Below, in pieces: positions 7,783 through 16,838 of a stretch of DNA of 64,000 nucleotides. The notes beneath the pieces are model-generated. The model was not told where the DNA came from and searched no databases. It saw nothing but the letters and a program-made list of their open reading frames with translations. The stretch comes from Roseateles noduli. GTDB lineage: Bacteria > Pseudomonadota > Gammaproteobacteria > Burkholderiales > Burkholderiaceae_C. The stretch is from the NCBI GenBank assembly GCA_002205125.1, contig NIOE01000006.1, positions 471,065 to 535,064 of the forward strand, given 5' to 3'. Positions within the stretch are counted from its first letter, which is position 1; each line of letters starts with the position of its first letter. The translations under genes and the position numbers were made by a program.

Positions 7783-8151
7783 ATGACGGTATTCGATCCA
7801 GACGAAGTCCTCGCTGTCGCGCATCACTTGTTGACGCGACGTGACGAGGCCAGCAACCGGAGTGCGGTGTCGCGAGCCTATTACGGTGTGTTCTTGAGGG
7901 CGCGCGACATGGCGAACATTTCCGATCGACATCCCAGGGTCCATCAGTGGACTCAGGAGTACTACGAGCGCGAAGGGGAGAAGGCGCTCGGTATGAACTT
8001 GCGGCTGCTGCGGGAGAGCAGGAACAATGTCGATTACTCGACAGATCGTCATGTGAGCCAGAAGGACATCGATGACGCGATGAAGCGGTCTCGCCAGATC
8101 CGCGCCCAACTTCAGGCGATTGCTGGCCGCAAGCAGTACCGTGGCGAGTGA
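7783..8151 (+). CDS. HEPN-domain protein (UPF0332-like)
   Basis: A 122-residue all-helical protein with the SRAYYGVFLRARD motif near residues 28-40, characteristic of HEPN proteins of the UPF0332/HepT-like group, and a second conserved element RESRNNVDYS near residues 77-86, where many HEPN RNases carry R-x4-6-H. Here the position after R-x4-5 is Asp/Tyr rather than His, as in UPF0332 members, so RNase activity is uncertain. HEPN proteins act in toxin-antitoxin, abortive infection and RNA-cleaving systems. It is co-directional with, and ten bases after, an unknown gene in a lower-GC patch. Family assignment is good; biological role is inferred. Confidence 0.75.
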   Translation: MTVFDPDEVLAVAHHLLTRRDEASNRSAVSRAYYGVFLRARDMANISDRHPRVHQWTQEYYEREGEKALGMNLRLLRESRNNVDYSTDRHVSQKDIDDAMKRSRQIRAQLQAIAGRKQYRGE

Positions 8152-8192
8152 AGGCGCCTTGACACAGCCACGGAGCGGGGCTGAGAAACAAC

Positions 8193-8214
8193 GAAGGGCG
8201 CCGCAGCGCCCTTC
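8193..8214. terminator. Bidirectional terminator-like hairpin
   Basis: Perfect 9-bp stem GAAGGGCGC/GCGCCCTTC with a four-base loop, between the HEPN gene and the convergent purM-like gene. Tails are only weakly T-rich. Confidence 0.6.
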
Positions 8215-8236
8215 ATGCCTTCAGACCTGACCCCGC

Positions 8237-9361
8237 TCAGCGCAGCTGCAGATCGTCATCCCCGAAGCGGATGTCCAGCGGCTCGATCAGCAGTTGCTTC
8301 TCGCCGTCCTCGACGCGGCCCGCGTCCCACGCATCGATGCCGCAGGCCTTGGCGATCTCCACCACCTTCGCCGCCTGGTCCGCCTTCACGAAGATCGCGA
8401 AACCGGCGCCCATGTTCAGCGTCGAATAGGCCTCGCGGTCGTCCTGCTGCGCGTGGTCCTGGATGAACTTCAGCACCGGCGTCACCGGCGGCACCGTGTG
8501 GATGCGGTACGTGAACTTGCCCGGGTGACGCAGCAGCTTGCGCCAGCCGTGGCCCGTGATGTTGGCGCAGTAGTGCGGCGTGATGCCGGCCTTGTACAGC
8601 GCCTCGGTCACCGGCGAGTACAGCGCCGTCGGCGCCAGCAGCGCCTCGCCGTAGGTCAGGCCCGGTTGCACTTCCGTCAGGTAGCCCTGCGGCAGGCGCT
8701 CCGTCAGCTTGCGCGCAAGGCTCAGGCCGTTGGCGTGGATGCCCGATGAGGCCAGCAGCACGATCGCGTCGCCCGCGCCCAGCTTGTCGCCGACCGAGAG
8801 GCGTTCCTTCGGATTGATCAGGCCGGTGCAGGACGCCGCCAGGTCGATCCGGCCGCCTTCGACGATGCCGGCCAGCGCCGGCGTCTCGCCGCCGCCCCAG
8901 GCGACCTGGCAGACGTCGCAGGCCTTCTTCCAGCCCGCCACCAGCGCCTGCGCGCGCTGCGCGTCGCCGAACCAGTCCGAACCGCCCGCGGCCCAGTAGG
9001 CCTGCACCACCAGCGGCGTCGCGCCGACGGTGATCAGGTCGTTCACCGCCATCGCGATCGTGTCCTGCGCGATGCCGTCGTAGTAGCTCTTGCCCGTCAG
9101 CGTGGCCATCTCGTCGGCCACCAGCGTCTTGGTGCCCAGGCACTCGACGATGGACGCGAGGTAGAACGGACCCACGTCGACGACGTACGCCGACTCGCCG
9201 CGCGACGCCTTCACCTCGGTGAAGCCGTGGGCGCTCATGTGCACGGCGGTCGCGGCCGCGGCGCGCTGGGCGCTGATCTTCAGCGGGTCGATCAGGTCGT
9301 AGTTGACGCCGGCCTGTTCGTAGCTCAGCGTGCCGGAGGAGGGGTCGTGCGGGGTGCTCAT
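8237..9361 (-). CDS. purM: Divergent PurM-family AIR synthase-like protein
   Basis: A 374-residue PurM-superfamily protein, probably phosphoribosylformylglycinamidine cyclo-ligase (FGAM + ATP to AIR, purine biosynthesis step 5). Support: the opening LSYEQAGVNYDLID, the AMAVNDLITVGATPLVVQAYWAAG core, the WGGGETPALAGIV loop, GDAIVLLASSGIHANGLSLAR and NITGHGWRKLLR. It departs from classical PurM: the GTDGVGTKLK substrate loop is replaced by ASIVECLGTKTLV, and the protein is about 30 residues longer than usual. It may therefore be the alternative PurM type or an AIR-synthase-related enzyme of other specificity. It is transcribed divergently from dnaX. The symbol is tentative. Confidence 0.75.
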   Translation of the reverse strand: MSTPHDPSSGTLSYEQAGVNYDLIDPLKISAQRAAAATAVHMSAHGFTEVKASRGESAYVVDVGPFYLASIVECLGTKTLVADEMATLTGKSYYDGIAQDTIAMAVNDLITVGATPLVVQAYWAAGGSDWFGDAQRAQALVAGWKKACDVCQVAWGGGETPALAGIVEGGRIDLAASCTGLINPKERLSVGDKLGAGDAIVLLASSGIHANGLSLARKLTERLPQGYLTEVQPGLTYGEALLAPTALYSPVTEALYKAGITPHYCANITGHGWRKLLRHPGKFTYRIHTVPPVTPVLKFIQDHAQQDDREAYSTLNMGAGFAIFVKADQAAKVVEIAKACGIDAWDAGRVEDGEKQLLIEPLDIRFGDDDLQLR

Positions 9362-9480
9362 GGGCGCGGATTATCCGTCAGCGCCGACCGCCTCCCGGAA
9401 CGTGTCTCCTGACAAACCCGGACGCCGTCCGCCCGTCGCCGGTCCGGGAGCGCGGAGCTGCCCCCGTAGAATGCCCCGCC

Positions 9481-11685
9481 ATGAGTTACCAGGTCCTCGC
9501 ACGCAAGTACCGCTCCCGCACGTTCGAGGAGCTGATGGGTCAGGAACACGTCGTCCAGGCCCTGGCCAACGCGCTGACGCAGCAGCGCCTGCACCACGCC
9601 TACCTGTTTACCGGCACGCGGGGCGTGGGCAAGACCTCGGTGTCGCGCATCCTGGCCAAGTCGCTGAACTGCGTCGGGCCGGACGGCACCGGCGGCATCA
9701 CCGCCCAGCCCTGCAACGTCTGCGACGCCTGCCGCGACATCGACGCCGGGCGCTTCGTCGATTACGTCGAGCTGGACGCCGCCTCCAACCGCGGCGTGGA
9801 GGAGATCTCCCAGCTGCTGGACCAGGCCGTCTACAAGCCGGTCATCGGGCGCTTCAAGGTCTACATGATCGACGAAGTGCACATGCTCTCGAACACCGCC
9901 TTCAACGCGATGCTCAAGACGCTGGAGGAGCCGCCCGAGTACCTGAAGTTCGTGCTGGCCACCACCGACCCTCAGAAGGTGCCGGTGACGGTGCTGTCGC
10001 GCTGCCTGCAGTTCAACCTGCGCCCGATGTCGCCGCAGACGGTGCTGGAGCATCTGACGCGCGTGCTCTCCAATGAAAGCGTTCCGAACGAGCCCGGTGC
10101 GCTGCGCCTGCTGGCGCGCGCGGCGCGCGGCTCGATGCGCGACGCGCTGTCGCTCACCGACCAGGCGATCGCCTTCGGCTCCGGCGAGCTCCAGGAAGCC
10201 GGCGTGCGCCAGATGCTGGGCAGCGTCGACCGCGGCCATGTGCTGGGCATCCTGAATGCGCTGATCGCGGGTGACGGCACCGCGCTGGTCGGGGCGTCGG
10301 ACCGCTTGCGCGACATGGGCCTGTCGGCGGGCGGCACGCTCGAAGACCTGGCGGTCGCGCTGCAGCAGCTGGCGGTCGCGCAGGCGGCGCCGGGCGCGCT
10401 CGACGCGGGCGATCCCGACCTCGCCGAACTGCTGCCGCTGGCCGGCCAGCTGCCGGCGGATGAGGTCCAGCTGATGTACAGCATGGCGCTGCACGGGCGC
10501 CAGGAACTGCCGCTGGCGCCGGACGAGTACGCCGGGCTGACGATGGTGCTGCTGCGCATGATGGCGTTCCGACCGAACGGGCAGGGCGCGCGTCAGCCGA
10601 CGGCGCCGGAAGGAGCCGCGCGTACCGCGCCGGCGCCCGCCATGAATGCCGCGAGTGCCGCGCCGGTCGTGCGTCCGCAGCCTGCGCAGCAAGCTGTGGC
10701 GCCGGTCGTGGCCGCACCCGCACCGGCGCCTGCTGTGCCTCGCGTCGCCGAGGCGGCGCCGCCTGAACCCGAACCAGAGCCTGCGCCAGCGCCCGTAGCG
10801 GCGCCAATGGCCGCAGCGCCCGCGATGGCGCCGGTCGAGGCATCGCCTCTCGCCGCTGAACCCGAGCCGGAGCCTGAACCTGAACCCGAGCCGGCCCCCG
10901 CGCCTGCGCGGGTGGCAGCCGCCGAACCGCCCCGTGCGCCGCCGCCTGCTGAGACGCCGGCGCCCCGTGCGCCGTCCGGCCCGCTGCGCGCCGCACAGGC
11001 GGGCGCACCGGCCACCCGTTTCAGTGAACGCCTGCGTCCCCGCGCCGGTCCGCCGCCTGCCGCGAAGGTCGAGTCGGACGCCGAAGAGCCCGAGGACCTG
11101 TCTCCGCCTCATGACGACAACGGTCCGCCGCCCTGGATGGACGTCCCGCCGCCGTCTGACGAGGAAGCGTCCGTCGGCATGTCCATGCCCGACATGGACG
11201 ATCCGATGCCGTCGTCCGCCGAGTCCGGCAACGGTGGCGGTGGTGGCAGCGGGATCTACGTCTCGACCGCCATCGAGGAGGTTGAACTCGTGCCCACGGC
11301 GCTGGGCGAGCGCTGGTGCGCGGTGGTTCCGCAACTGGGCCTGAACGCGCTGGCGCGCGAGCTGGCGCTGCAGGCCGAATGCATCGAGATCGACGAATCC
11401 GCCGACCCGCAGCGCTGGCGCTTCCGCGTCGAGCGCGAGTCGCTGCGCCAGCCGGGCTTGTTGGAGAAGCTCCAGTCGGTGCTCGCGGGCTTCGTCGGCA
11501 AGCCGGTGCGTGTGGACATCGAAGCCGGCCGTGCCTCCGATTCGCCCGCGCTGCGCGACACGCAGGCCACGCGCGCCCGCCAGCGGTTGGCGGAATCCAT
11601 CATCCTGGAGGATCCGGAAGTCCAGCAACTGCTCGCGCAGTTCAAGACGGCGCGGATCCTGCCGGGTTCGATCAAGCCGATCTGA
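9481..11685 (+). CDS. dnaX: DNA polymerase III subunits gamma/tau
   Basis: A 734-residue clamp-loader ATPase. Walker A TGTRGVGKTS is near residues 40-49, zinc-binding cysteines lie in CNVCDAC and the upstream SLNC, Walker B is IDEVHMLS, and sensor 1 is ATTDPQKVPVTVLSRC. AAA+ domains I-III occupy about residues 1-370. A long Pro/Ala/Glu-rich linker (about 375-560, including EPEPEPEPEPAP runs) separates them from the tau-specific C-terminal region that binds DnaB and the polymerase alpha subunit. I saw no A-rich slippery site for programmed frameshifting, so gamma may be made by another route or not at all. It heads the conserved dnaX-ybaB-recR cluster. Confidence 0.97.
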   Translation: MSYQVLARKYRSRTFEELMGQEHVVQALANALTQQRLHHAYLFTGTRGVGKTSVSRILAKSLNCVGPDGTGGITAQPCNVCDACRDIDAGRFVDYVELDAASNRGVEEISQLLDQAVYKPVIGRFKVYMIDEVHMLSNTAFNAMLKTLEEPPEYLKFVLATTDPQKVPVTVLSRCLQFNLRPMSPQTVLEHLTRVLSNESVPNEPGALRLLARAARGSMRDALSLTDQAIAFGSGELQEAGVRQMLGSVDRGHVLGILNALIAGDGTALVGASDRLRDMGLSAGGTLEDLAVALQQLAVAQAAPGALDAGDPDLAELLPLAGQLPADEVQLMYSMALHGRQELPLAPDEYAGLTMVLLRMMAFRPNGQGARQPTAPEGAARTAPAPAMNAASAAPVVRPQPAQQAVAPVVAAPAPAPAVPRVAEAAPPEPEPEPAPAPVAAPMAAAPAMAPVEASPLAAEPEPEPEPEPEPAPAPARVAAAEPPRAPPPAETPAPRAPSGPLRAAQAGAPATRFSERLRPRAGPPPAAKVESDAEEPEDLSPPHDDNGPPPWMDVPPPSDEEASVGMSMPDMDDPMPSSAESGNGGGGGSGIYVSTAIEEVELVPTALGERWCAVVPQLGLNALARELALQAECIEIDESADPQRWRFRVERESLRQPGLLEKLQSVLAGFVGKPVRVDIEAGRASDSPALRDTQATRARQRLAESIILEDPEVQQLLAQFKTARILPGSIKPI

Positions 11686-11834
11686 CGATCCGGTCCGGCC
11701 GCCCTCTGCTGTCGCGCTGCGCCAGCGCAGGCGTGCGCCGTGGGCGACAATCGCGTCCATCGCATCGACCTCCGGGTCATCACCGGGTCGGCGCTCCGCC
11801 GGCCCATTGAATCTCTGAACAAGGAATCACGATC

Positions 11835-12161
11835 ATGATGAAGGGTCAACTCGCAGGCCTGATGAAGCAGGCGCAGGCGATGCAGGACAACCTGAAGAAG
11901 GCGCAGGACGAGCTCGCCAACATCGAGGTCGAAGGCCAGTCCGGCGCCGGCCTGGTGAAGGTCACGATGACCTGCAAGCACGACGTCAAGCGCGTCGCCA
12001 TCGACCCCAGCCTGCTGGCCGATGACAAGGACATGCTGGAGGACCTCGTGGCCGCCGCGTTCAACGACGCCGTGCGTCGCGCCGAGCAGGTCAGCTCCGA
12101 GAAGATGGGCAAGCTGACCGCCGGCATGCCCATGCCCCCGGGCATGAAGTTCCCGTTCTGA
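11835..12161 (+). CDS. ybaB: YbaB/EbfC nucleoid-associated protein
   Basis: A 108-residue protein with the family signatures [17 protein letters not shown] at the N-terminus, [31 protein letters not shown] in the middle and [12 protein letters not shown] at the end. YbaB/EbfC dimers bind DNA and influence nucleoid organisation and recombination. An AAGGAA box lies upstream of the tandem ATG codons. Position between dnaX and recR is the classical arrangement. Confidence 0.95.
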   Translation: MMKGQLAGLMKQAQAMQDNLKKAQDELANIEVEGQSGAGLVKVTMTCKHDVKRVAIDPSLLADDKDMLEDLVAAAFNDAVRRAEQVSSEKMGKLTAGMPMPPGMKFPF

Positions 12162-12195
12162 TCGCCGTTCTGATCATCGATCGGAGCGGACCGCG

Positions 12196-12783
12196 GTGAC
12201 CGCGCTCGAGCAATTGATCGAGGCCCTGCGGCGCCTGCCCGGCGTGGGCCAGAAGTCGGCCCAGCGCATGGCCTACCACCTGCTGCAGCACGACCGCGCC
12301 GGCGCCGACGCGCTGGCCCGCGCGCTGCAGTCCGCGGCCGTCAACGTGCGCCATTGCGAGCGCTGTCACACCTTCAGCGAAGCGCCGCTGTGTCCGATCT
12401 GTTCGGACCGGCAGCGCGACGCGAGGCTGCTGTGCGTCGTGGAGTCGCCGGCCGACCAGGCCGCGATGGAGCGCACGGCGTCCTACTTCGGCTACTACTT
12501 CGTACTGCAGGGGCGGATCAGCCCGCTGGACGGCGTGTCGACGCGCGAGATCGGCGTCGATCAGTTGCTGGAGCGGGCCGCCGACGGGCTGGTGGAGGAG
12601 GTGATCCTCGCCACCAGCTTCACCGCCGAAGGCGAGGCCACGGCGCATGTGCTGGCCGAGGCGCTGCGCGCGCGCGGCCTGCGCAGCACGCGGCTGGCGC
12701 GCGGCGTGCCGGTGGGCAGCGAGCTGGAATACGTCGACCTGGGCACCATCGCGCACGCGCTGGTGGACCGGCGGTCGACCTGA
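12196..12783 (+). CDS. recR: Recombination mediator RecR
   Basis: A 195-residue protein with a GTG start, close to the usual 195-200 length. The helix-hairpin-helix [20 protein letters not shown] is at residues 10-30, the four-cysteine zinc finger (CERCHTF...CPIC) is near 54-72, then a Toprim domain with [12 protein letters not shown], and a C-terminal Walker-like [14 protein letters not shown]. RecR with RecO/RecF loads RecA on gapped DNA. It is the third gene of the dnaX cluster. Confidence 0.96.
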   Translation: MTALEQLIEALRRLPGVGQKSAQRMAYHLLQHDRAGADALARALQSAAVNVRHCERCHTFSEAPLCPICSDRQRDARLLCVVESPADQAAMERTASYFGYYFVLQGRISPLDGVSTREIGVDQLLERAADGLVEEVILATSFTAEGEATAHVLAEALRARGLRSTRLARGVPVGSELEYVDLGTIAHALVDRRST

Positions 12784-12840
12784 CGAGCGGCCGCCTCCGG
12801 GCGGCCGATCCGCAATCCTCGACGACGCGCGGGAGCGCCC

Positions 12841-13230
12841 ATGACCATTGCCAACTACTGCCTGATCGCCGTCTGCCTGATGCCGCTGCTGTGTGCGTGG
12901 CTCGCCAAGTCGCGGGGCATGGGGAAGCGGCGTCGTGACGGGGGGTTCGACAACCATGATCCGCGGGGCTGGCTGAGCCGGCAGACCGGCTGGCAGGCGC
13001 GCGCCCATGCGGCGCAGCAGAACAGCTTCGAAGCGCTGCCGCTGTTCATCGCGGGGGTGCTGGCGGCGCAGCAGATGCAGCATGCGCAATCGCGCATCGA
13101 CCTGCTGGCGATCGCCTTCGTCGTCACGCGCGTCGTCTACGTCGCGCTCTACGTCGCGGATCAGCCGAACCTGCGCAGCCTGGCGTGGGCCGTCGGCATG
13201 GCGCTGTCGATCGCGCTGTTCTTCGGCTGA
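12841..13230 (+). CDS. MAPEG-family membrane protein
   Basis: A 129-residue inner-membrane protein with four hydrophobic helices and the family landmarks AQQNSFEALPLFIAGVLAA and RVVYVALYVADQPNLRSLAWAVG. MAPEG proteins include glutathione-dependent enzymes and leukotriene synthases in eukaryotes; bacterial members are mostly uncharacterised. It starts 57 bases after recR on the same strand and is followed by a strong palindrome. Confidence 0.88.
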   Translation: MTIANYCLIAVCLMPLLCAWLAKSRGMGKRRRDGGFDNHDPRGWLSRQTGWQARAHAAQQNSFEALPLFIAGVLAAQQMQHAQSRIDLLAIAFVVTRVVYVALYVADQPNLRSLAWAVGMALSIALFFG

Positions 13231-13240
13231 CCCTCTTACC

Positions 13241-13265
13241 CCCTCTCCCGCACTGCGGGAGAGGG
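13241..13265. terminator. Strong palindrome between convergent genes
   Basis: An 11-bp perfect stem CCCTCTCCCGC/GCGGGAGAGGG with a three-base loop lies between the MAPEG gene and mltD, which converge. It could serve as a bidirectional terminator. It also resembles the dispersed 'ccctctcc' palindromes common between genes in these genomes, so it may be a repeat-family copy. Confidence 0.55.
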
Positions 13266-13284
13266 CCGGGGTGAGGGTCGGCGA

Positions 13285-15039
13285 TCAGCGCAGTGCTGTC
13301 TTCGTCGCCACGGTGCGAGCACCCTTGCCGTCGCTCGCGGCGACCTTGGCGCTGCGTGTCTTCGCGCTGCCCTTGGCGGGCTTGTTCGCCGCGCTGGAAG
13401 CCACCTTGGTGACCTTCGCCGACTTGGAGGTCTTCGCGGACTTGACCGAGGTCTTGGACGTCGCCGCGGCCGGCTCCGCCGCCGCCAGCTGCTGGCCTTC
13501 GCGCACATACGCCACGACCTGCTGACCCGGCTTGAAGGTCGCCTTGGTGCTCACGCGGTTCCACTGCGCGAGCTGCGTCGTGCCAAGCCGATAGCGCCTG
13601 GCGACGCTGGCCACCGTGTCGCCCTTGTTGGCCTTCAGCGTGACGCGGCGCATCGGCGGCACGTCCGGCGCGAAGCCGATGCTGGCGTTGTCCGCCAGAT
13701 GCTCGGACACGTCGCGATCCCGCTCCGCCGTCCGCGGCACCAGCAGCGTCGATCCCTTGGTCACCAGCATCCGCGCCGGGATCCGGTTGATCTCGCGCAG
13801 GCCGGTCTCGTTCATGCCGACCTGCTTGGCGGCGTCCGCCGGCTTCATCGTCCGGGGCACGACCCACGCCGTCCACGACGCCAGCGGACCGCGATGCTTC
13901 TCGAGGTTGGCGACGAAGGTGCTCGCGTTGTCGTACGGCAGCAGCAGCTGACCGCTGCTCGCCGCCAGGATCACCGGCTTGTTCATCGACGGGTTGAACT
14001 GGCGGAATGTGTCCTCATCCAGCTCGGCCAGCTGCGCGGCGCGCGTGACGTCCATGTCGCGGTCGATGTTGACCGACAGGAAGTACGGATGGTTCGCCAC
14101 CGCCGGCAGCTCGATCCCGTAAGCCTCCGGACGCATCAGGATGTTCTTCACCGCCTGCAGCTTGGGCAGGTAGTAGCGCGTCTCGTCGGGCATGCGCAGG
14201 CTGTCGTAGTCGATCGGCAGGCCGGCCTTCTGGTTGCGCGCCACCGCCTTGCTGACGTTGCCCTGGCCCCAGTTGTACGCGGCCAGCGCCAGCTGCCAGT
14301 CGCCGTCGAACATCTTGTTCAGGCGCTGCAGGTAATCCAGCGCCGCCTTGGTCGAGGCCAGCACGTCGCGGCGGTCGTCGCGGAAGATGTTCTGCTTCAG
14401 GTCGAAGTCGCGGCCGGTGGCGGGCATGAACTGCCACATGCCGACGGCCTTGGCGCTGGACTGCGCGTCGTTGCGGAACGCGCTCTCGACGAAGGGCAGC
14501 AGCGCCAGCTCCATCGGCATGCCGCGCTTCTGCACTTCCTCGACCACGTGATAGAGGTAGAGGCTGCCGCGGCCGGTCATGCGCGCGACGTAGTCGGGCC
14601 GGCTGCTGTACCAGTCCTCGGCCTTGCGGACCAGGTCGTTGTCGAGCTCGGGCATCGCCATGCCGGCGCGCATCCGCGCCCACAGGTCGACATGGGTCTT
14701 CGGGGCGTCGAGGTCGACCTTCTCGCCGGGGTTCAGGTTGTCCTCGAGCAGGACGTCGAGCTTCTCTTCCGGCGCCACGGCGGCGCGCGCCACCGGCGTG
14801 GCCGGCGAGGGCACGGCGGAAGCCGCGGCTTCGACTGCCTGCACCGTCTGCTGCGCGACGGCCTGGGCTTCCTGGTTGTCGGCTTGCGGCTTGTTCGTCG
14901 CGCAGGCGGCCAGCACCAGCGGCAGCAGCGCGGCGATCAGCGTCAGCGCGGGGCGTTTCGTGGGGGAGGAAACCTCCGCGCCGGTCGCGGCGCGGGAAGA
15001 ACGGGACGGCAGGCGGGTCGGGTTCTGGAGTCGGTGCAT
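13285..15039 (-). CDS. mltD: Membrane-bound lytic murein transglycosylase D
   Basis: A 584-residue lipoprotein. The signal peptide ends in a lipobox (LPLVLAACATNKP, Cys near residue 48). A lytic transglycosylase SLT domain follows with the catalytic Glu in LLPFVESAFRNDAQS and landmarks KAVGMWQFMPATGRDF and LALAAYNWGQGNV. The C-terminal half has LysM-type peptidoglycan-binding modules (for example VTLKANKGDTVASVARRYRL) and a Lys/Ala/Ser-rich basic tail. It cleaves peptidoglycan to 1,6-anhydromuropeptides during wall remodelling. The ATG at 15039 gives a proper signal peptide; the reading frame stays open further upstream inside gloB but that part reads as a shadow. It follows gloB by seven bases. 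Confidence 0.94.
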   Translation of the reverse strand: MHRLQNPTRLPSRSSRAATGAEVSSPTKRPALTLIAALLPLVLAACATNKPQADNQEAQAVAQQTVQAVEAAASAVPSPATPVARAAVAPEEKLDVLLEDNLNPGEKVDLDAPKTHVDLWARMRAGMAMPELDNDLVRKAEDWYSSRPDYVARMTGRGSLYLYHVVEEVQKRGMPMELALLPFVESAFRNDAQSSAKAVGMWQFMPATGRDFDLKQNIFRDDRRDVLASTKAALDYLQRLNKMFDGDWQLALAAYNWGQGNVSKAVARNQKAGLPIDYDSLRMPDETRYYLPKLQAVKNILMRPEAYGIELPAVANHPYFLSVNIDRDMDVTRAAQLAELDEDTFRQFNPSMNKPVILAASSGQLLLPYDNASTFVANLEKHRGPLASWTAWVVPRTMKPADAAKQVGMNETGLREINRIPARMLVTKGSTLLVPRTAERDRDVSEHLADNASIGFAPDVPPMRRVTLKANKGDTVASVARRYRLGTTQLAQWNRVSTKATFKPGQQVVAYVREGQQLAAAEPAAATSKTSVKSAKTSKSAKVTKVASSAANKPAKGSAKTRSAKVAASDGKGARTVATKTALR

Positions 15040-15046
15040 CGGGGGC

Positions 15047-15832
15047 TCAGCGAAATTCGTTCTTCCATTGACGCAGCCCGGCCAGGACCGAGACCGGCTG
15101 CGACGTGACGCTCGGATCGCGGTGCCGGGCGGCCGCTTGGACGTCGGCGTGCTCGCAGCGCAGGAAGGGGTTGATCTGGAGCTCCACGGCGATGGTGGAG
15201 GGCAGGGTGGGCAGCGACTGCTCGCGCCGGGCCAGACACCAGGCCTCGTGGCGCGCGACCGCCTCGTTCTGGGGCTCGACTGTGCGAGCAAATCGCAGAT
15301 TCGACAAGGTGTACTCGTGCGCACAGCAGACACGGGTTTCCCCGGGGAGCGCCGCGAGCTTGGACAGCGAGTCGTGCATCTGCGCGGGCGTGCCCTCGAA
15401 GAGCCGGCCGCAGCCCGCGGAGAACAGCGTGTCGCCGCAGAAGAGGAGGGGCGCGCCGCCGTCGGTCGGGTGCTTCAGCACGAAAGCGATGTGACCGGCG
15501 GTGTGGCCGGGGACGTCGAGCACATCGACCGTCTGGCCGAGCAGCTCGAAGCGGTCGCCTTCGGACAGGGGTTCGACGTCCACCGGCATGGCTTCGCCGG
15601 CCGGTCCCCAGACCTTGGCGCCGGGGGCCAGCAAGGGCAGCAATTCCCGCACCCCGCCGACATGATCGGCATGGTGATGGGTCACTAGAATGCCCTGCAG
15701 GTCCAGCCCCAGCGAGCGCAGCGCGTCCTTCACCGGCGCGGCGTCGCCCGGGTCGACCACGAGCGCCGACCGGCCGTCATGCAGCAGCCAGAGATAGTTG
15801 TCTGAGAAGGCGGGAACGGCGACCAGGTTCAT
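15047..15832 (-). CDS. gloB: Hydroxyacylglutathione hydrolase (glyoxalase II)
   Basis: A 261-residue metallo-beta-lactamase-fold enzyme with the binuclear metal motif THHHADHVGG near residues 51-60, further ligands in DVPGHTAGH and FCGDTLFSAGCGRLFEGT, and the glutathione-binding C-terminal part with CCAHEYTLSNLRFA. It hydrolyses S-lactoylglutathione to D-lactate, completing methylglyoxal detoxification. The start is supported by the family N-terminus MNLVAVPAFSDNYLWLL. It is upstream of mltD on the same strand and divergent from a methyltransferase, as in other Burkholderiales. Confidence 0.96.
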   Translation of the reverse strand: MNLVAVPAFSDNYLWLLHDGRSALVVDPGDAAPVKDALRSLGLDLQGILVTHHHADHVGGVRELLPLLAPGAKVWGPAGEAMPVDVEPLSEGDRFELLGQTVDVLDVPGHTAGHIAFVLKHPTDGGAPLLFCGDTLFSAGCGRLFEGTPAQMHDSLSKLAALPGETRVCCAHEYTLSNLRFARTVEPQNEAVARHEAWCLARREQSLPTLPSTIAVELQINPFLRCEHADVQAAARHRDPSVTSQPVSVLAGLRQWKNEFR

Positions 15833-15858
15833 GCAGGCAAGGGGATCAGGTCCCAGCG

Positions 15859-16806
15859 ATGAAGACTCCGGGCCAGGACGACGACAGCGACGAGAAGCCG
15901 CCGATTGTAGAGGCGCACTTCCGGCCGGACACCGCCGCGGCGGAGTTCGCGCACTGGTTGCGCACGCCCGCCGGTCGCTACCTGCTGGCGTGGGAGCAGC
16001 GCTTCATCGATGCGGCGGTGATCGACTGGTTCGGATACCACGCGCTGCAGCTCGGATTCCCGCAACTCCACGGCCTGCGGACCAACCGCATGAGCAACCG
16101 CTGGCTGGCGCTGAACCACCGGCCGTTCGAGTATGGCGTCGCCGGTCCGCCGCGGCGAGGCGTGGGTGCGCATCCGCTGGAATATCAGCCAGAACCGCAG
16201 GCCGAACTGGCGCCGGGCCTGAACGGCGCGGGCCGCGCGGCGGTCTATTGCGAGTTCGATGCCTTGCCCTTCGAGGCCAACAGCCTGGACCTGGTGCTGC
16301 TGCCGCACACGCTGGAGCAGGCTGCCGATCCGCACCGCTGCCTGCGCGAGGTCGAGCGCGTGCTGCGGCCCGAGGGCCGGGTCGTGATCCTCGGGATGAA
16401 CCCGGCCAGCCTGTGGGCGGTGAGGCAGAATCTGGCCCGCGTCAACGGCCGCATGCTGGGCCGTCCGCCGCGGCTCTACCTGCCCGAGGAGCGCGAGTAC
16501 CTCGGCTACTGGCGCTTGCGCGACTGGCTGAGGCTGCTGTCGTTCGAGGTCGAACGCGCGCAGTTCGGCTGCTACCGGCCGCCGCTGCTGAGCGACGCCT
16601 GGCTCGCGCGCTGGCAGTGGATCGAGAAGCCCGGCGGCAAGTGGTGGACGGTGCTGGGCGCGCTGTACGGCGTCGTCGCGGTCAAGCGCGTGCACGGCAT
16701 GCGGCTGATCGGCATGGCGCGCGGCAAGAAGCGCGCCGCCAAGACCGCTCCGGCGGTGGCGGCGGCCCACCACCATCATCATCGTGACGACGTCGAGGTC
16801 GATTGA
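15859..16806 (+). CDS. Class I SAM-dependent methyltransferase, gloB-rnhA neighbour
   Basis: A 315-residue soluble protein with a methyltransferase type 11 core: [61 protein letters not shown]. The classical glycine-rich motif I is degenerate in the text before it, which is common in this family. The C-terminus is basic and ends with five consecutive histidines and DDVEVD. Conserved placement between gloB and rnhA suggests a Burkholderiales core gene of unknown substrate. The gene overlaps the alternative TTG start of rnhA. Confidence 0.85.
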   Translation: MKTPGQDDDSDEKPPIVEAHFRPDTAAAEFAHWLRTPAGRYLLAWEQRFIDAAVIDWFGYHALQLGFPQLHGLRTNRMSNRWLALNHRPFEYGVAGPPRRGVGAHPLEYQPEPQAELAPGLNGAGRAAVYCEFDALPFEANSLDLVLLPHTLEQAADPHRCLREVERVLRPEGRVVILGMNPASLWAVRQNLARVNGRMLGRPPRLYLPEEREYLGYWRLRDWLRLLSFEVERAQFGCYRPPLLSDAWLARWQWIEKPGGKWWTVLGALYGVVAVKRVHGMRLIGMARGKKRAAKTAPAVAAAHHHHHRDDVEVD

Positions 16807-16838
16807 CTTCGACGCTCCCTGTTTCTTTCAGATTGCCC

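Noticed and set aside
9481..11685. Programmed -1 frameshift producing gamma subunit
   Set aside because: No A-AAA-AAG-like heptamer or equivalent seen in the expected region; the linker is GC-rich.
9358..11760. 800-codon minus-strand frame opposite dnaX
   Set aside because: Shadow of dnaX codons; composition is Arg/Gly/His-rich with no domain.
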